Shown here: in pieces, positions 1-7,184 of the stretch | Layout of the letters: every line of letters starts with the position of its first letter | Numbering within the stretch: the stretch's first letter is position 1 | Origin: CAYLMG01 sp964464635 | GTDB taxonomy: Bacteria > Planctomycetota > Phycisphaerae > Sedimentisphaerales > Anaerobacaceae | Direction: 5' to 3' | Length of the DNA: 45,081 bases | Assembly: GCA_964464635.1 (NCBI GenBank) | Contig: CAYXGT010000011.1 | Location: forward strand, 1-45,081 | Notes under the pieces: model-generated | The model's input: the letters and a program-made list of their open reading frames with translations, nothing else | The model's database searches: none | Told to the model about the DNA's origin: nothing | Program-made: the position numbers and the translations under genes

Positions 1-32
1 CCTTACCGCGGGTTCGAATCCCGCCCTCTCCG
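1..32 (+). tRNA. tRNA-Ser, 3' part only (cut by window edge)
   Basis: Positions 8-24 form a perfect T arm: 5-bp stem GCGGG/CCCGC around the loop TTCGAAT. The 3' acceptor strand CCTCTCC (25-31) and a G discriminator (32) follow. A GGAGAGG acceptor with discriminator G is typical of bacterial tRNA-Ser, and the bases before the T arm fit the end of a long variable arm. CCA is not encoded. The anticodon lies outside the window, so the serine assignment is an inference. Confidence 0.8.
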
Positions 33-63
33 TTAAAAATTTCGAAGAAATTTTTAACGGAGA
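27..63 (+). repeat. 17-bp perfect hairpin overlapping the tRNA 3' end
   Basis: Positions 27-43 pair perfectly with 47-63 around a GAA loop. The left arm includes the last six bases of the tRNA gene (27-32), so the right arm ends in a copy of the tRNA acceptor complement (GGAGA). No long T run follows, so it is not a textbook intrinsic terminator. It could be a processing or termination hairpin, or one end of the element carrying the GIY-YIG gene. Confidence 0.6.
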
Positions 64-121
64 AGTCTCACCCGCACCACCAAATTTGTACAACAAATTT
101 GGTGGGCGAGGCGGACTCTCC
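59..121 (+). repeat. Long imperfect inverted repeat before the GIY-YIG gene
   Basis: The core is a perfect 13-bp stem (77-89 with 93-105, loop ACA). It extends outward with mismatches to GGAGAAGTC (59-67) against GACTCTCC (114-121). The terminal CTCTCC is shared with the tRNA acceptor strand (26-31) and recurs after the GIY-YIG gene (426-431). The arrangement resembles a folded end of a small mobile unit, but this is inferred from sequence symmetry only. Confidence 0.5.
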
Positions 122-167
122 TTATCCAATATAAAATTTTAGGATAATATATAATTCTTGTTTTAAT

Positions 168-410
168 ATGTATTACGTTTATATTCTTTGCAATGAAAAG
201 AGACGTAGAACTTATACAGGAGTTGCAAAAGATGTAAACAAGCGTTTAGTTAAGCATAACTCGGGCAGTGTAAAATCTTCAAGTCCATATCTTCCGTATA
301 AGGTAATTCACACTGAGTCATTTGAAACATTAAAAGAGGCTCGTCAAAAAGAAAGATTTTATAAGTCAACGACAGGCCGGCGAAGACTGAAGGAGATGTT
401 TTTTGAGTGA
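168..410 (+). CDS. Small GIY-YIG nuclease-domain protein (UPF0213-like)
   Basis: This 80-residue protein is essentially one GIY-YIG domain. It has the N-terminal YYVYIL strand (residues 2-7), the second half-motif TYTGVAKD (15-22), an Arg in the following helix (R26 in NKRLVKHNSG) and the conserved Glu in the ARQKERF helix (E62) that would bind the catalytic metal. No DNA-binding extension is present, as usual for stand-alone members of this family, which are mostly uncharacterised. The ATG at 168 begins the domain directly. The gene sits just after tRNA-Ser, between two strong hairpins and a CTCTCC repeat. It is more AT-rich than its neighbours, which hints at separate acquisition. Whether it cuts DNA at the tRNA or does something else cannot be told from sequence. 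Confidence 0.8.
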   Translation: MYYVYILCNEKRRRTYTGVAKDVNKRLVKHNSGSVKSSSPYLPYKVIHTESFETLKEARQKERFYKSTTGRRRLKEMFFE

Positions 411-441
411 GCCAGACTCCAACGACTCTCCATTGAAACCG

Positions 442-1545
442 CTATCTTGCGGTTTGCGGGGTTTGATATACCTCCATTACAATAGGTTTTAGCTTTACGT
501 TCTGCACAATCTTTGCACAAAAGTCTGCAAACTCATTTTCAATTTTATCAAAGTCAGTTTCCACATACTGTCTGAATAAATCAGGACCAACAGCCTGGTT
601 CCAGCCGACAGTCAATGGGATCCGCCTGTCAGAAGCAATGATTGCATTGGTTTCATCCAAAGTCCATCCGCCCTGCAACGCATCTGCGAGCATCTTTTTG
701 AGGCTGTTCTTATACTTACCGTTGCAACCCTCTTTTAGGAAACGCACGAGAGCATACGACTGACTGTAAAAAGCCGAGACGGAGACGTTTCCCTTTTCAA
801 AGGCCTGTCCGGGTTCGGCGGCGATGAGGTCCTGCAATGTAATCTTATAATCAGCATCGAGTGTTTTTTTCAGCGAGCCCAAACGATATAAATTACGTTC
901 CGGCTCGAAATAAAAAAGTCCGTTCTCATACCTGTTGGCCTCGAACTGCATAGCCATTCCTTCATTGAGCCAGCTCGGCAGCCTGTATTTGAAGAGCCTG
1001 TCGGCAAACTGGTGCCAGCATTCGTGTCCGAGAAGGCGAAAAGTTCTTTGTCGGCCGATATTGTAAGCGACGCAGGAGCCGTTATGATAATAGGCGCCGG
1101 CTTTGATTTGAGTGTACTCAGGCGCCCGTTCACCTGCGAAGAATAACGTGTAAATTTCCCACTGCGTGCGATTCGAAAAAAGATAAACGGTAAATTTTGT
1201 CTTTGTCTCAACAGGTTTTGGAAGCTGCTTTTGATAGCTGTGATAGCAGGTCTCCATAAAGGCGGGGATATCGCGAAGCATCAATGGGTCAAAAAGAGTT
1301 GTGTAAATTTCATAATGAGCGGTTGTAAGTTTCAAGCCCTCGGTGAACCAGCTTTGCCAGAGCTCTGCAGATTGCAAAGCAGGCAGATTTTGCTGATTAA
1401 GGTATTCAACCAGACCGGCCGGTGAATTAACTTTACTATCACTGCCACAACAGCCTTTCGTATTTCGTCTGTAATTGTTTTCGAGACAGCCGGCCGATAA
1501 TAAAACGATTATCAAAGTCAAAATTAATATCAATCTTTGCTTCAT
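442..1545 (-). CDS. DUF1570-type HExxH lipoprotein (putative metallopeptidase)
   Basis: The 367-residue product starts with a lipoprotein signal (hydrophobic residues 5-18, Cys20 after SAG), so it is likely membrane-anchored outside the cytoplasm. The gluzincin zinc motif HECWH lies at residues 174-178, and the third ligand is probably in WLNEGMA (Glu195). This layout matches the DUF1570/peptidase MA-like proteins that are abundant in Planctomycetota and of unknown substrate. The C-terminal half is mostly helical without further motifs. The stop codon lies inside a small inverted repeat (436-455). No partner gene is obvious; the next gene on this strand ends about 145 bp upstream. Protease activity is inferred from the motif. 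Confidence 0.75.
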   Translation of the reverse strand: MKQRLILILTLIIVLLSAGCLENNYRRNTKGCCGSDSKVNSPAGLVEYLNQQNLPALQSAELWQSWFTEGLKLTTAHYEIYTTLFDPLMLRDIPAFMETCYHSYQKQLPKPVETKTKFTVYLFSNRTQWEIYTLFFAGERAPEYTQIKAGAYYHNGSCVAYNIGRQRTFRLLGHECWHQFADRLFKYRLPSWLNEGMAMQFEANRYENGLFYFEPERNLYRLGSLKKTLDADYKITLQDLIAAEPGQAFEKGNVSVSAFYSQSYALVRFLKEGCNGKYKNSLKKMLADALQGGWTLDETNAIIASDRRIPLTVGWNQAVGPDLFRQYVETDFDKIENEFADFCAKIVQNVKLKPIVMEVYQTPQTAR

Positions 1546-1689
1546 AGATTCCTATATTCGACAAAAAGGGTGTTTCGGTTTATATATTTTATAACTGACA
1601 TTACGTATCTTGAATAATTAGCTATGATTCGGAGGATGCCGGAAAGATTGCAAACTCAGGCTTGATGAATATCAGTACAGTTGAGATGG

Positions 1690-2250
1690 TCAAGTGTTTT
1701 TGAAAAGTGCGCTGAAGATTTCCGCGGTGAAGAGGTAAACTTCGGTGTTTTTGTCTTTCCAGGCGTCAGGCGCGAGGCCTGCTTTGTGTGCGCAACAGTA
1801 CGAGAGAAATTCTTCTTTAGACCAGCCGGTTTCAGTAGCGACCTGCGGCAGAAAGCATCCGCTGAAACCGCCCTTTTTAATATAAATGCCGTCGGTACCT
1901 AATTTCAAACTCAAAGGGTCATCGGTTTTCTTCAATGGCGACAGTACTGAGATTTCTATATCAAGCTGGTTAAGCTCCTCGGCTGTTATAGGGTCGGCGA
2001 AGAAACGCGGGTCGGCGGTCGCCGAAGATTCGGCCATAGCGGCAACCATCTCGATAAGAGGCCTGTCAGCTATGAACTGGCCGATACAGCCCCTGAGCTG
2101 CTCGTTATTTTTTAATGTGACAAAGCAGCCGCAATGTTCGTTTAAAATGGGATCGTCCGAATGCGGCTTGGGCAGGGTGCCGCCTGTAATTACGGCCTGG
2201 ACGGTGTCACGGGCAATTTTCAGGAGAGTTTTTTTCCGGTCATCGTTCAT
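1690..2250 (-). CDS. AMMECR1-domain protein (AmmeMemoRadiSam protein A-like)
   Basis: This 186-residue protein matches the AMMECR1 fold along its length. It carries the hallmark LRGCIGQF segment (residues 52-59), a conserved Cys40-containing segment near the start, the DPRF motif and a C-terminal FLPQVATETGWSKEEFL stretch. In many genomes this domain is encoded with a Memo-like protein and a radical SAM enzyme; neither is in this window, so its partners are elsewhere or absent. The biochemical role of the family is not established. It lies 22 bp downstream of the DedA-like gene and is probably co-transcribed with it. The ATG at 2250 gives the normal family length. Confidence 0.88.
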   Translation of the reverse strand: MNDDRKKTLLKIARDTVQAVITGGTLPKPHSDDPILNEHCGCFVTLKNNEQLRGCIGQFIADRPLIEMVAAMAESSATADPRFFADPITAEELNQLDIEISVLSPLKKTDDPLSLKLGTDGIYIKKGGFSGCFLPQVATETGWSKEEFLSYCCAHKAGLAPDAWKDKNTEVYLFTAEIFSALFKNT

Positions 2251-2272
2251 TAACTCGTATCTCGTATTGCGT

Positions 2273-2974
2273 TTAAAAGAGCCTGCTTAACAATTTTATC
2301 AAATAAACGAGTATTATTAGTAATATGATAACAATGATGGTAGCAATGTTGAAATATTTTTCTATTATTCGGCGAGCCTTTTTGCCCAGAAAATAAAAGA
2401 TTAGTGCTTCGCCGCCGAACCGCATAGTTCTAAAGACGGCGCTTACAACGATAAACTTAACCAGAGATACGCCGGCCATACCACCGACCCAGCTAAAAAT
2501 CATATACGGGACAGGGGTCAAGGCTGAGATTGCAATTGCCCAGAAGTCATGTTTATCATAAAGTTCTAGCGCTTTCTGCGTCAAGTTAGCCAAATCGGGA
2601 CTAAACAACCCAAAGGTAACCCACTCAAAAAAATTCGAGAACCACTCGAAGAAATTGATTATTCTTTCACCGCCGATTAATAATCCAAGAGAAAAAGCAA
2701 TAGTTCCTCCGAGTACCGAAAAGAATGCGCAGGTCAGGCCGTAACGTATTGATTTTTTCGGTTTGCCGAGACAAAGACCTATGACGAGACAATCGGCTGG
2801 TATGGGGACACAGATAGGTTCGGTTACAGCAAGGATAATAAGGGCTAAGAGACCGAACCTTGTATCAGCCCAGTGGATGACCCAGTTATAAAGCCGGCGA
2901 TGAATGTGCCAAGATCTGGTTAGTCGCTGGTTGCTCGTCGCTCGTATCTCGCTGTTTTTATTCTTCTCGTTCAT
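2273..2974 (-). CDS. DedA/VTT (SNARE-associated) family membrane protein
   Basis: About 233 residues with several hydrophobic segments. It has the family feature of a re-entrant, charged and proline-rich segment near the N terminus (AVTEPICVPIPADCLVIG) and a second conserved segment, ALTPVPYMIFSWVGGMAG, followed by a C-terminal membrane helix. DedA/VTT proteins are inner-membrane proteins implicated in lipid flipping or transport and membrane homeostasis; the substrate here is unknown. The frame extends to a TTG at 3001. I prefer the ATG at 2974 because the extra N-terminal residues carry no domain sequence, although neither start has a clear ribosome binding site. It is followed closely by the AMMECR1 gene and is divergent from ispE. 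Confidence 0.8.
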   Translation of the reverse strand: MNEKNKNSEIRATSNQRLTRSWHIHRRLYNWVIHWADTRFGLLALIILAVTEPICVPIPADCLVIGLCLGKPKKSIRYGLTCAFFSVLGGTIAFSLGLLIGGERIINFFEWFSNFFEWVTFGLFSPDLANLTQKALELYDKHDFWAIAISALTPVPYMIFSWVGGMAGVSLVKFIVVSAVFRTMRFGGEALIFYFLGKKARRIIEKYFNIATIIVIILLIILVYLIKLLSRLF

Positions 2975-3069
2975 ATTTTTGAGTCTGTAATTTTTGTTCA
3001 AAGAATACGTACAGGAGATTATAATGTCAATGAGTAAATTAGGGCTTTAGGAGCTTATTAAAAGAGGTT

Positions 3070-3972
3070 ATGGAACACAGAGAGCAAATTACCGAGTTAG
3101 AAAATGGATTGTCAGTGCTGGCGCCTGCGAAGATTAACCTGAGCCTTCTCGTGGACGGGGTGCGCGATGACTGCTTTCACGAGATACATACAGTAATTTC
3201 CAAGGTCAACTTTTATGATGAGCTGCTGATTGAGCGCGGGACAAAAAATGGAATTGAGCTTATATGCGAGGGCCCGCGGTGGTCACCGGAGGCGCAAGAT
3301 AATCTGGTGTACCGCGCGTGTGAAGAGCTTCTTGAACACTGCGGGATTAAACCAGATATAAAGATAACACTTTTCAAAAATATACCTGCAGGCAGCGGTC
3401 TGGGCTCGGCGAGCAGCGACGCTGCAGCGACACTTACAGGAGTTAATCGACTGTTGGACCTCGGTGTAAGAACTCAGGAGCTCAGCGAGATAGGCAAACG
3501 TCTGGGCAGTGACGTAGCCTTCTTTTTAGGTGGGCCTCTGTCGCTTTGCACGGGTCGTGGAGAAAAAGTTAAAAAAATTAGTGAAATTTTTAATTTTTCA
3601 GCTGTTTTAGTATTGCCTGATGTAAACATTTGTACTAAAATGGCTTACGAAAGCTACAAGGGCGATGAGGAACATTTTGAGCAACTTAAAAGAGAAATAA
3701 ACAAATATGTTGAAAAAAACAGGATTGATTTAGTTACCAAAATGTGCACAAATATGCTGGAGAAAAGTTGCTTTTCAATAAATAAAGGGCTATTAGAGCT
3801 GAAGAGAAGATTAGAAAGAGATTTTGCCAGGCCATGGTGCCTTAGCGGTACTGGTTCAAGTATGTTTTGTATTTTTGAACATGGGGACAATAAAAAAGCA
3901 TTAGAATACAAAAGTCAAATTTCCGAAAGAATCGGATGCGAGAGCATCATCGTAAATAACAATAGATGGTAG
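3070..3972 (+). CDS. ispE: 4-diphosphocytidyl-2-C-methyl-D-erythritol kinase
   Basis: IspE phosphorylates CDP-methylerythritol in the MEP isoprenoid pathway, in the cytosol. The 300-residue protein shows the GHMP-kinase pattern: APAKINLSL at residues 18-26 (substrate-site Lys21), the glycine/serine-rich ATP loop PAGSGLGSASSDAA at 106-119 with the catalytic Asp117, and the C-terminal LSGTGSSMFCIF motif. Length is normal, with about ten extra N-terminal residues before the first motif. It stands at the head of an ispE-spoVG pair, only 21 bp before spoVG. Another MEP gene, ispG, is in the same window but not linked to it. Confidence 0.95.
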   Translation: MEHREQITELENGLSVLAPAKINLSLLVDGVRDDCFHEIHTVISKVNFYDELLIERGTKNGIELICEGPRWSPEAQDNLVYRACEELLEHCGIKPDIKITLFKNIPAGSGLGSASSDAAATLTGVNRLLDLGVRTQELSEIGKRLGSDVAFFLGGPLSLCTGRGEKVKKISEIFNFSAVLVLPDVNICTKMAYESYKGDEEHFEQLKREINKYVEKNRIDLVTKMCTNMLEKSCFSINKGLLELKRRLERDFARPWCLSGTGSSMFCIFEHGDNKKALEYKSQISERIGCESIIVNNNRW

Positions 3973-3993
3973 ACTTTTTAGCGAGGCAAAAAA

Positions 3994-4431
3994 ATGGAAA
4001 TCACTGAAGTAAGAATCAAACTGATTAATAACAAAGACGAAAGACTGAAGGCTTTCTGTTCGGTGACCTTTGACAATGAGTTTGTTGTTCGTGACATCAA
4101 GATCATCGAAGGAGCGAAGGGGATATTTGTGGCGATGCCTTCACGTAAGATGAGCGACCATTGTGAGAAGTGCGGCGGTAAGAATCATCTTCGAGCCAGG
4201 TTCTGTAATAACTGCGGCACGGCACTCATTGAGAATCGGGCAAGGAAAGACGCTCAGGGCAGGATGAAACTTCATGCAGATATTGCCCACCCGATTAACG
4301 CCGACTGCAGGCGTAAGATTCAGGAGAAAGTATCGGCCGCCTTCAAAGAAGAGATGGAAAAAGCAAAAGAGCCCGGCTATAAACCAGTCGATATGGATGA
4401 GCCGGATGATGAAGTACCTGAGATAGTGTAA
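3994..4431 (+). CDS. spoVG: SpoVG-family RNA/DNA-binding regulator with inserted zinc ribbon
   Basis: The N-terminal 50 residues are a standard SpoVG domain: EITEVRIKL at the start, the central VVRDIKIIEG and the hallmark GIFVAMPSRK. SpoVG proteins bind nucleic acid and act as global regulators in several phyla. Immediately after the MPSRK loop there is an insertion with CxxC...CxxC (Cys57, Cys60, Cys71, Cys74), a zinc-ribbon pattern. The usual SpoVG C-terminal segment (DIAHPINADCRRKIQ...) then resumes. At 145 residues it is about 50% longer than Firmicute SpoVG. A GAGG ribosome site lies 8 bases before the ATG. The ispE-spoVG order resembles the Firmicute neighbourhood. The function of the insert is unknown. 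Confidence 0.9.
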   Translation: MEITEVRIKLINNKDERLKAFCSVTFDNEFVVRDIKIIEGAKGIFVAMPSRKMSDHCEKCGGKNHLRARFCNNCGTALIENRARKDAQGRMKLHADIAHPINADCRRKIQEKVSAAFKEEMEKAKEPGYKPVDMDEPDDEVPEIV

Positions 4432-4457
4432 ATGAAAAAATGATATGCCGGTAAGTA

Positions 4458-4479
4458 CCCGGCGATGTATTCAGCCGGG
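4458..4479. repeat. Inverted repeat between convergent spoVG and flgM-like genes
   Basis: CCCGGC (4458-4463) and GCCGGG (4474-4479) can form a short GC-rich hairpin between two convergent genes. It may act as a shared terminator, but no T run follows on either strand. Confidence 0.35.
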
Positions 4480-4480
4480 C

Positions 4481-4765
4481 TTACATTACGAGGTCTTCAA
4501 GTACCTTATCAAGAGCGATATCAAGACGCTTATTAATATCATATTGTCCCTCTGTGAGCTGTTGTCTCACGTTAAGAACTTTTTCTTTTCTCACTTCGGG
4601 CAGCGAAGCAATCTTTTTTAGTACCTGACCAATAGGAGTGTTATTAATGTTTTCAAGGATTTTTTCCATAATTAAATCTTCATCTTCCGGCAGTTTTTCA
4701 TCTGCTGAATCCTGTGGTCGTTCTTGTTGCTCAAAGTTATCGTAACTGCAATCCGTCATTTCCAT
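4481..4765 (-). CDS. FlgM-like anti-sigma-28 factor
   Basis: The C-terminal half matches the FlgM anti-sigma domain: a first helix TPIGQVLKKIASLPEVRKEKV, then the family signature of a short helix, an EGQYDIN-type turn and a final amphipathic helix ending in LEDLVM. The N-terminal half is acidic and probably disordered, as in FlgM. FlgM binds the flagellar sigma factor FliA/sigma-28 until it is exported. The frame extends upstream to a GTG at 4831, but that extension is not FlgM-like. ATGs at 4765 and 4759 fit better, with AAGG about 8 bases before the second. A sigma-28-like promoter candidate lies upstream (4888-4916). No other flagellar gene is in the window, so the assignment rests on the domain. 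Confidence 0.7.
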   Translation of the reverse strand: MEMTDCSYDNFEQQERPQDSADEKLPEDEDLIMEKILENINNTPIGQVLKKIASLPEVRKEKVLNVRQQLTEGQYDINKRLDIALDKVLEDLVM

Positions 4766-5170
4766 TGCCTTGTTTTTTAAGGCGTATATTAGCCGCCGGC
4801 ATCCATCATTTCCTTTAGGGCCGATAACCACTATATATTGTATGTCTCCTGAATCCCTTCGGAGTCCAAAACAGCTTTACAACGTTGATATCGACAGAGC
4901 ATCAAAGAAAACTTTAGAAAAGTTTAGTTTTTACTTAACTGCAGTAATAACACAGGCTTACGACAATTCATAAACAAAGGCCTGCTTTTCACTACTGAAA
5001 ACCATTATTTTAGTCAATAATCTTTTTCAGCAAGCACAGCAGCTTTAGCATATCTGGGTAAAATGGGTAATACACAATATATAGTATAAAAGGGGGAAAA
5101 TCTTAACTTGGAAAAAACGGGTTTTTGCCGCGGTTTGCCAATAATTATCAGACTTCAGGTCAGATACCTT
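4766..5170. other. Intergenic region between flgM-like and gspM genes
   Basis: About 400 bp of AT-rich sequence. It holds the upstream region of the flgM-like gene with a sigma-28-like candidate (4888-4916). Short open frames here lack convincing starts or composition. No terminator hairpin is visible after gspM. Confidence 0.5.
4888..4916 (-). promoter_or_regulatory. Possible sigma-28-like promoter for the flgM-like gene
   Basis: Read on the minus strand the region contains TAAAGTTT (4916-4909), 13 bases, then GTCGATAT (4895-4888). The flagellar sigma consensus is TAAAGTTT-N11-GCCGATAA, so the -35 is exact and the -10 matches 6 of 8, but the spacer is about two bases too long. Its position 120-130 bp upstream of a FlgM-like gene makes it worth noting. 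Confidence 0.35.
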
Positions 5171-5671
5171 TTAATAGTAATATTTAAACTTGAGAGTGAC
5201 TTTCCAGGAGTCAACGAGACCTTTTTGTCTATCTATATCAATTGATTCGCATTCGAGATTCGCCCACCTACGCTGGATAGACGACAAGAAGGTTGCAAAA
5301 TTTGTGATATTGATTTTATGTAAGATTATAGTTGCGGTTCTCGTTTTTATATTGCCGGTGACTCTCGGCTGTTGAGAATCAATAGTATAGCTCGTCGAAG
5401 ATATCCCGATTGAGCTTGCGATTTGTCCGACAGCCGTTGCGTAATCAAATTCTTTAGCCTCCGCCTTGTTACTATTGGCGTCAAGTCTGCCGGGGTCAAG
5501 TTCAAGAATCTGTTCCATAAAAACCTTCGCCTCTTCATGCTGCTGGGCCTCTGCTGCAGCGATACTTCTGGTATTCGGCAGATAAACGAGAGTTATTACA
5601 AGCGGCCACAGGGCTGCCAGGATTGGTGCAAATATGTAATAAAAAATGGGATTTCTGAAAAAGTCTTTCAT
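5171..5671 (-). CDS. gspM: T2SS inner-membrane protein GspM-like
   Basis: This 166-residue protein has one N-terminal membrane helix (about residues 11-32), a short helical linker and a C-terminal alpha/beta domain. That is the layout of GspM/PilO proteins, which pair with GspL/PilN in the inner-membrane platform. Sequence similarity to GspM is weak by eye, so the call rests on layout and on its place as the last gene of the cluster, 13 bp after gspL. It is shorter than most GspM. It probably supports the assembly platform and transmits force from the GspE ATPase. Confidence 0.65.
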   Translation of the reverse strand: MKDFFRNPIFYYIFAPILAALWPLVITLVYLPNTRSIAAAEAQQHEEAKVFMEQILELDPGRLDANSNKAEAKEFDYATAVGQIASSIGISSTSYTIDSQQPRVTGNIKTRTATIILHKINITNFATFLSSIQRRWANLECESIDIDRQKGLVDSWKVTLKFKYYY

Positions 5672-5684
5672 AATATTTTCTCAG

Positions 5685-7184
5685 TTATTTAGCCTCTAAA
5701 GTAATACTGAAATTATGCCTTCCGCCTTTGGAAAAAAGCTCTTCGTTTAAGATTTCAAGATCGGATTCGATCAGTTTCTTTCTCAATTCCATTGTACCAT
5801 TGTAGCTCAAAGTACTTCCGGTAAGACGTATATACTTGCTTGTTATATTGATTGAGTCTATTTGCAGATTGATGTTTTTAGCACAATCATCTTTATTAAA
5901 TGCCTCAAGTGTCATTGTAAGCTTAGCGGATGATGTTTTTTCACCTTCGGCATTGATCCTGCCCTTTTCATATCTTTGAAGCCGGTCACTTTCCTTTTTA
6001 AGTTTTCTGAGTGCCTCGGAGAATTTATCGGGCAATTCTTTCGAGCCCGGCAGGACGGCGATATAATCGTTTTCGAAAACAGCTCGTATTTCTTTTCTGG
6101 GTTTATTCGCATCGAACAGCTTCTTTTGAAAAAAGACGCCGAGAGCAAGCATGCAGATGACTGCACAAATACCAATTACCTTGATATTTTTCTGTATTTT
6201 ATGCTTTTTTCCCTGAAAAGGGCTAAAATCAGCTCTGAAATCGACGACGTCGTTTCCATCAGCCAGCGAGAATGCGGCACCGGCAGCTGCGGCAAAGGCG
6301 ACTTTATCTGTAGAATCGGACAGTACATCAAGTTCGGCAGGGATAGGGGCGGTTAAATCAATGTTCTCGACCTGACAGCGAAGCTTTTGAGCAATCTTCT
6401 GCGGGTCTATTTTACCGGCGGCATCAAAGACTTTGAGAAAGATATTCTGATTTTCATCGTCTATTGCAGCGGTAGTAAGGGTGATTTGCCTTGTGATCAA
6501 ATTGTTTCTATCCTGCACAGGGCTAATCAGAAAGGCCCTTTTAACAGCAGAGGTGCCGGTATCCGAAGACGGGACAATCAAGTAACCGTTTCTGCCGGAA
6601 AGAACAGCAAAGACAGTAGTCTGGTTTTGAGTTGAGGGCAAATACCTGGTAAGAAATCTTGACAGACAGCTAATATCAGGCTCAATGGTTACGGGGTCAA
6701 TGTTGTGTTTACTAAAAGCCGTAAGGATATCGAGGAGAATTTTTTTCTGTGCGGTAAAGACGTTTAAGTCCGTTCCAGCTGAGCTTTTTGAATAGACTTC
6801 GAAAGCAAGGGCGTCACCGCTTATATCAGTAGCGGCAGATTCCTCGGTGTCAAAGCGGATAGTCTGTGCGATTTGCCGAGAGTCAGTGAATTCGCTATGA
6901 ACCTTATGCTGCATATACATCGAACAATCGAGGGCAACTGCAATCTGACAATCCTGATATACAAGCGCCTTTTTGGCACATTGGTCCGCTATAAGATTCA
7001 CCAGCTCAGCAGTATCCTGCGCCTGGTCGCCCTTCTCACCGATAGTTACAGAAAAGCAGTCAGCCACTTTGTGCTCTCTTGCCGTTTGAGCAAGAGATAC
7101 CACGGACGCTGAGCAGCGTTCAATATAAACACCCAGATATTTTTTATCATCCACCTGTGCACTTACCTTCAAGTTTTGTCGCAA
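5685..7184 (-). CDS. gspL: T2SS protein GspL-like (PilM/PilN-type actin-fold plus membrane domain)
   Basis: The 499-residue protein has a large N-terminal domain of actin/PilM type (residues about 15-315, starting YLGVYIERCSASVV), then VVDFRADFSPFQGKK, a single membrane helix (about 333-353) and a periplasmic ferredoxin-like region to the end. This is the architecture of GspL, which links the GspE ATPase to the inner-membrane platform. The frame opens with a TTG at 7184 directly after the gspK stop codon. A GTG at 7154 with AAGG upstream is an alternative start. It lies in the T2SS operon and is followed by gspM. Confidence 0.8.
   Translation of the reverse strand: MRQNLKVSAQVDDKKYLGVYIERCSASVVSLAQTAREHKVADCFSVTIGEKGDQAQDTAELVNLIADQCAKKALVYQDCQIAVALDCSMYMQHKVHSEFTDSRQIAQTIRFDTEESAATDISGDALAFEVYSKSSAGTDLNVFTAQKKILLDILTAFSKHNIDPVTIEPDISCLSRFLTRYLPSTQNQTTVFAVLSGRNGYLIVPSSDTGTSAVKRAFLISPVQDRNNLITRQITLTTAAIDDENQNIFLKVFDAAGKIDPQKIAQKLRCQVENIDLTAPIPAELDVLSDSTDKVAFAAAAGAAFSLADGNDVVDFRADFSPFQGKKHKIQKNIKVIGICAVICMLALGVFFQKKLFDANKPRKEIRAVFENDYIAVLPGSKELPDKFSEALRKLKKESDRLQRYEKGRINAEGEKTSSAKLTMTLEAFNKDDCAKNINLQIDSINITSKYIRLTGSTLSYNGTMELRKKLIESDLEILNEELFSKGGRHNFSITLEAK

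Noticed and set aside
436..455. Terminator between the GIY-YIG gene and the DUF1570 gene
   Set aside because: The inverted repeat AAACCGC/GCGGTTT overlaps the DUF1570 stop codon and has no T run on either strand, so it is only a weak candidate.
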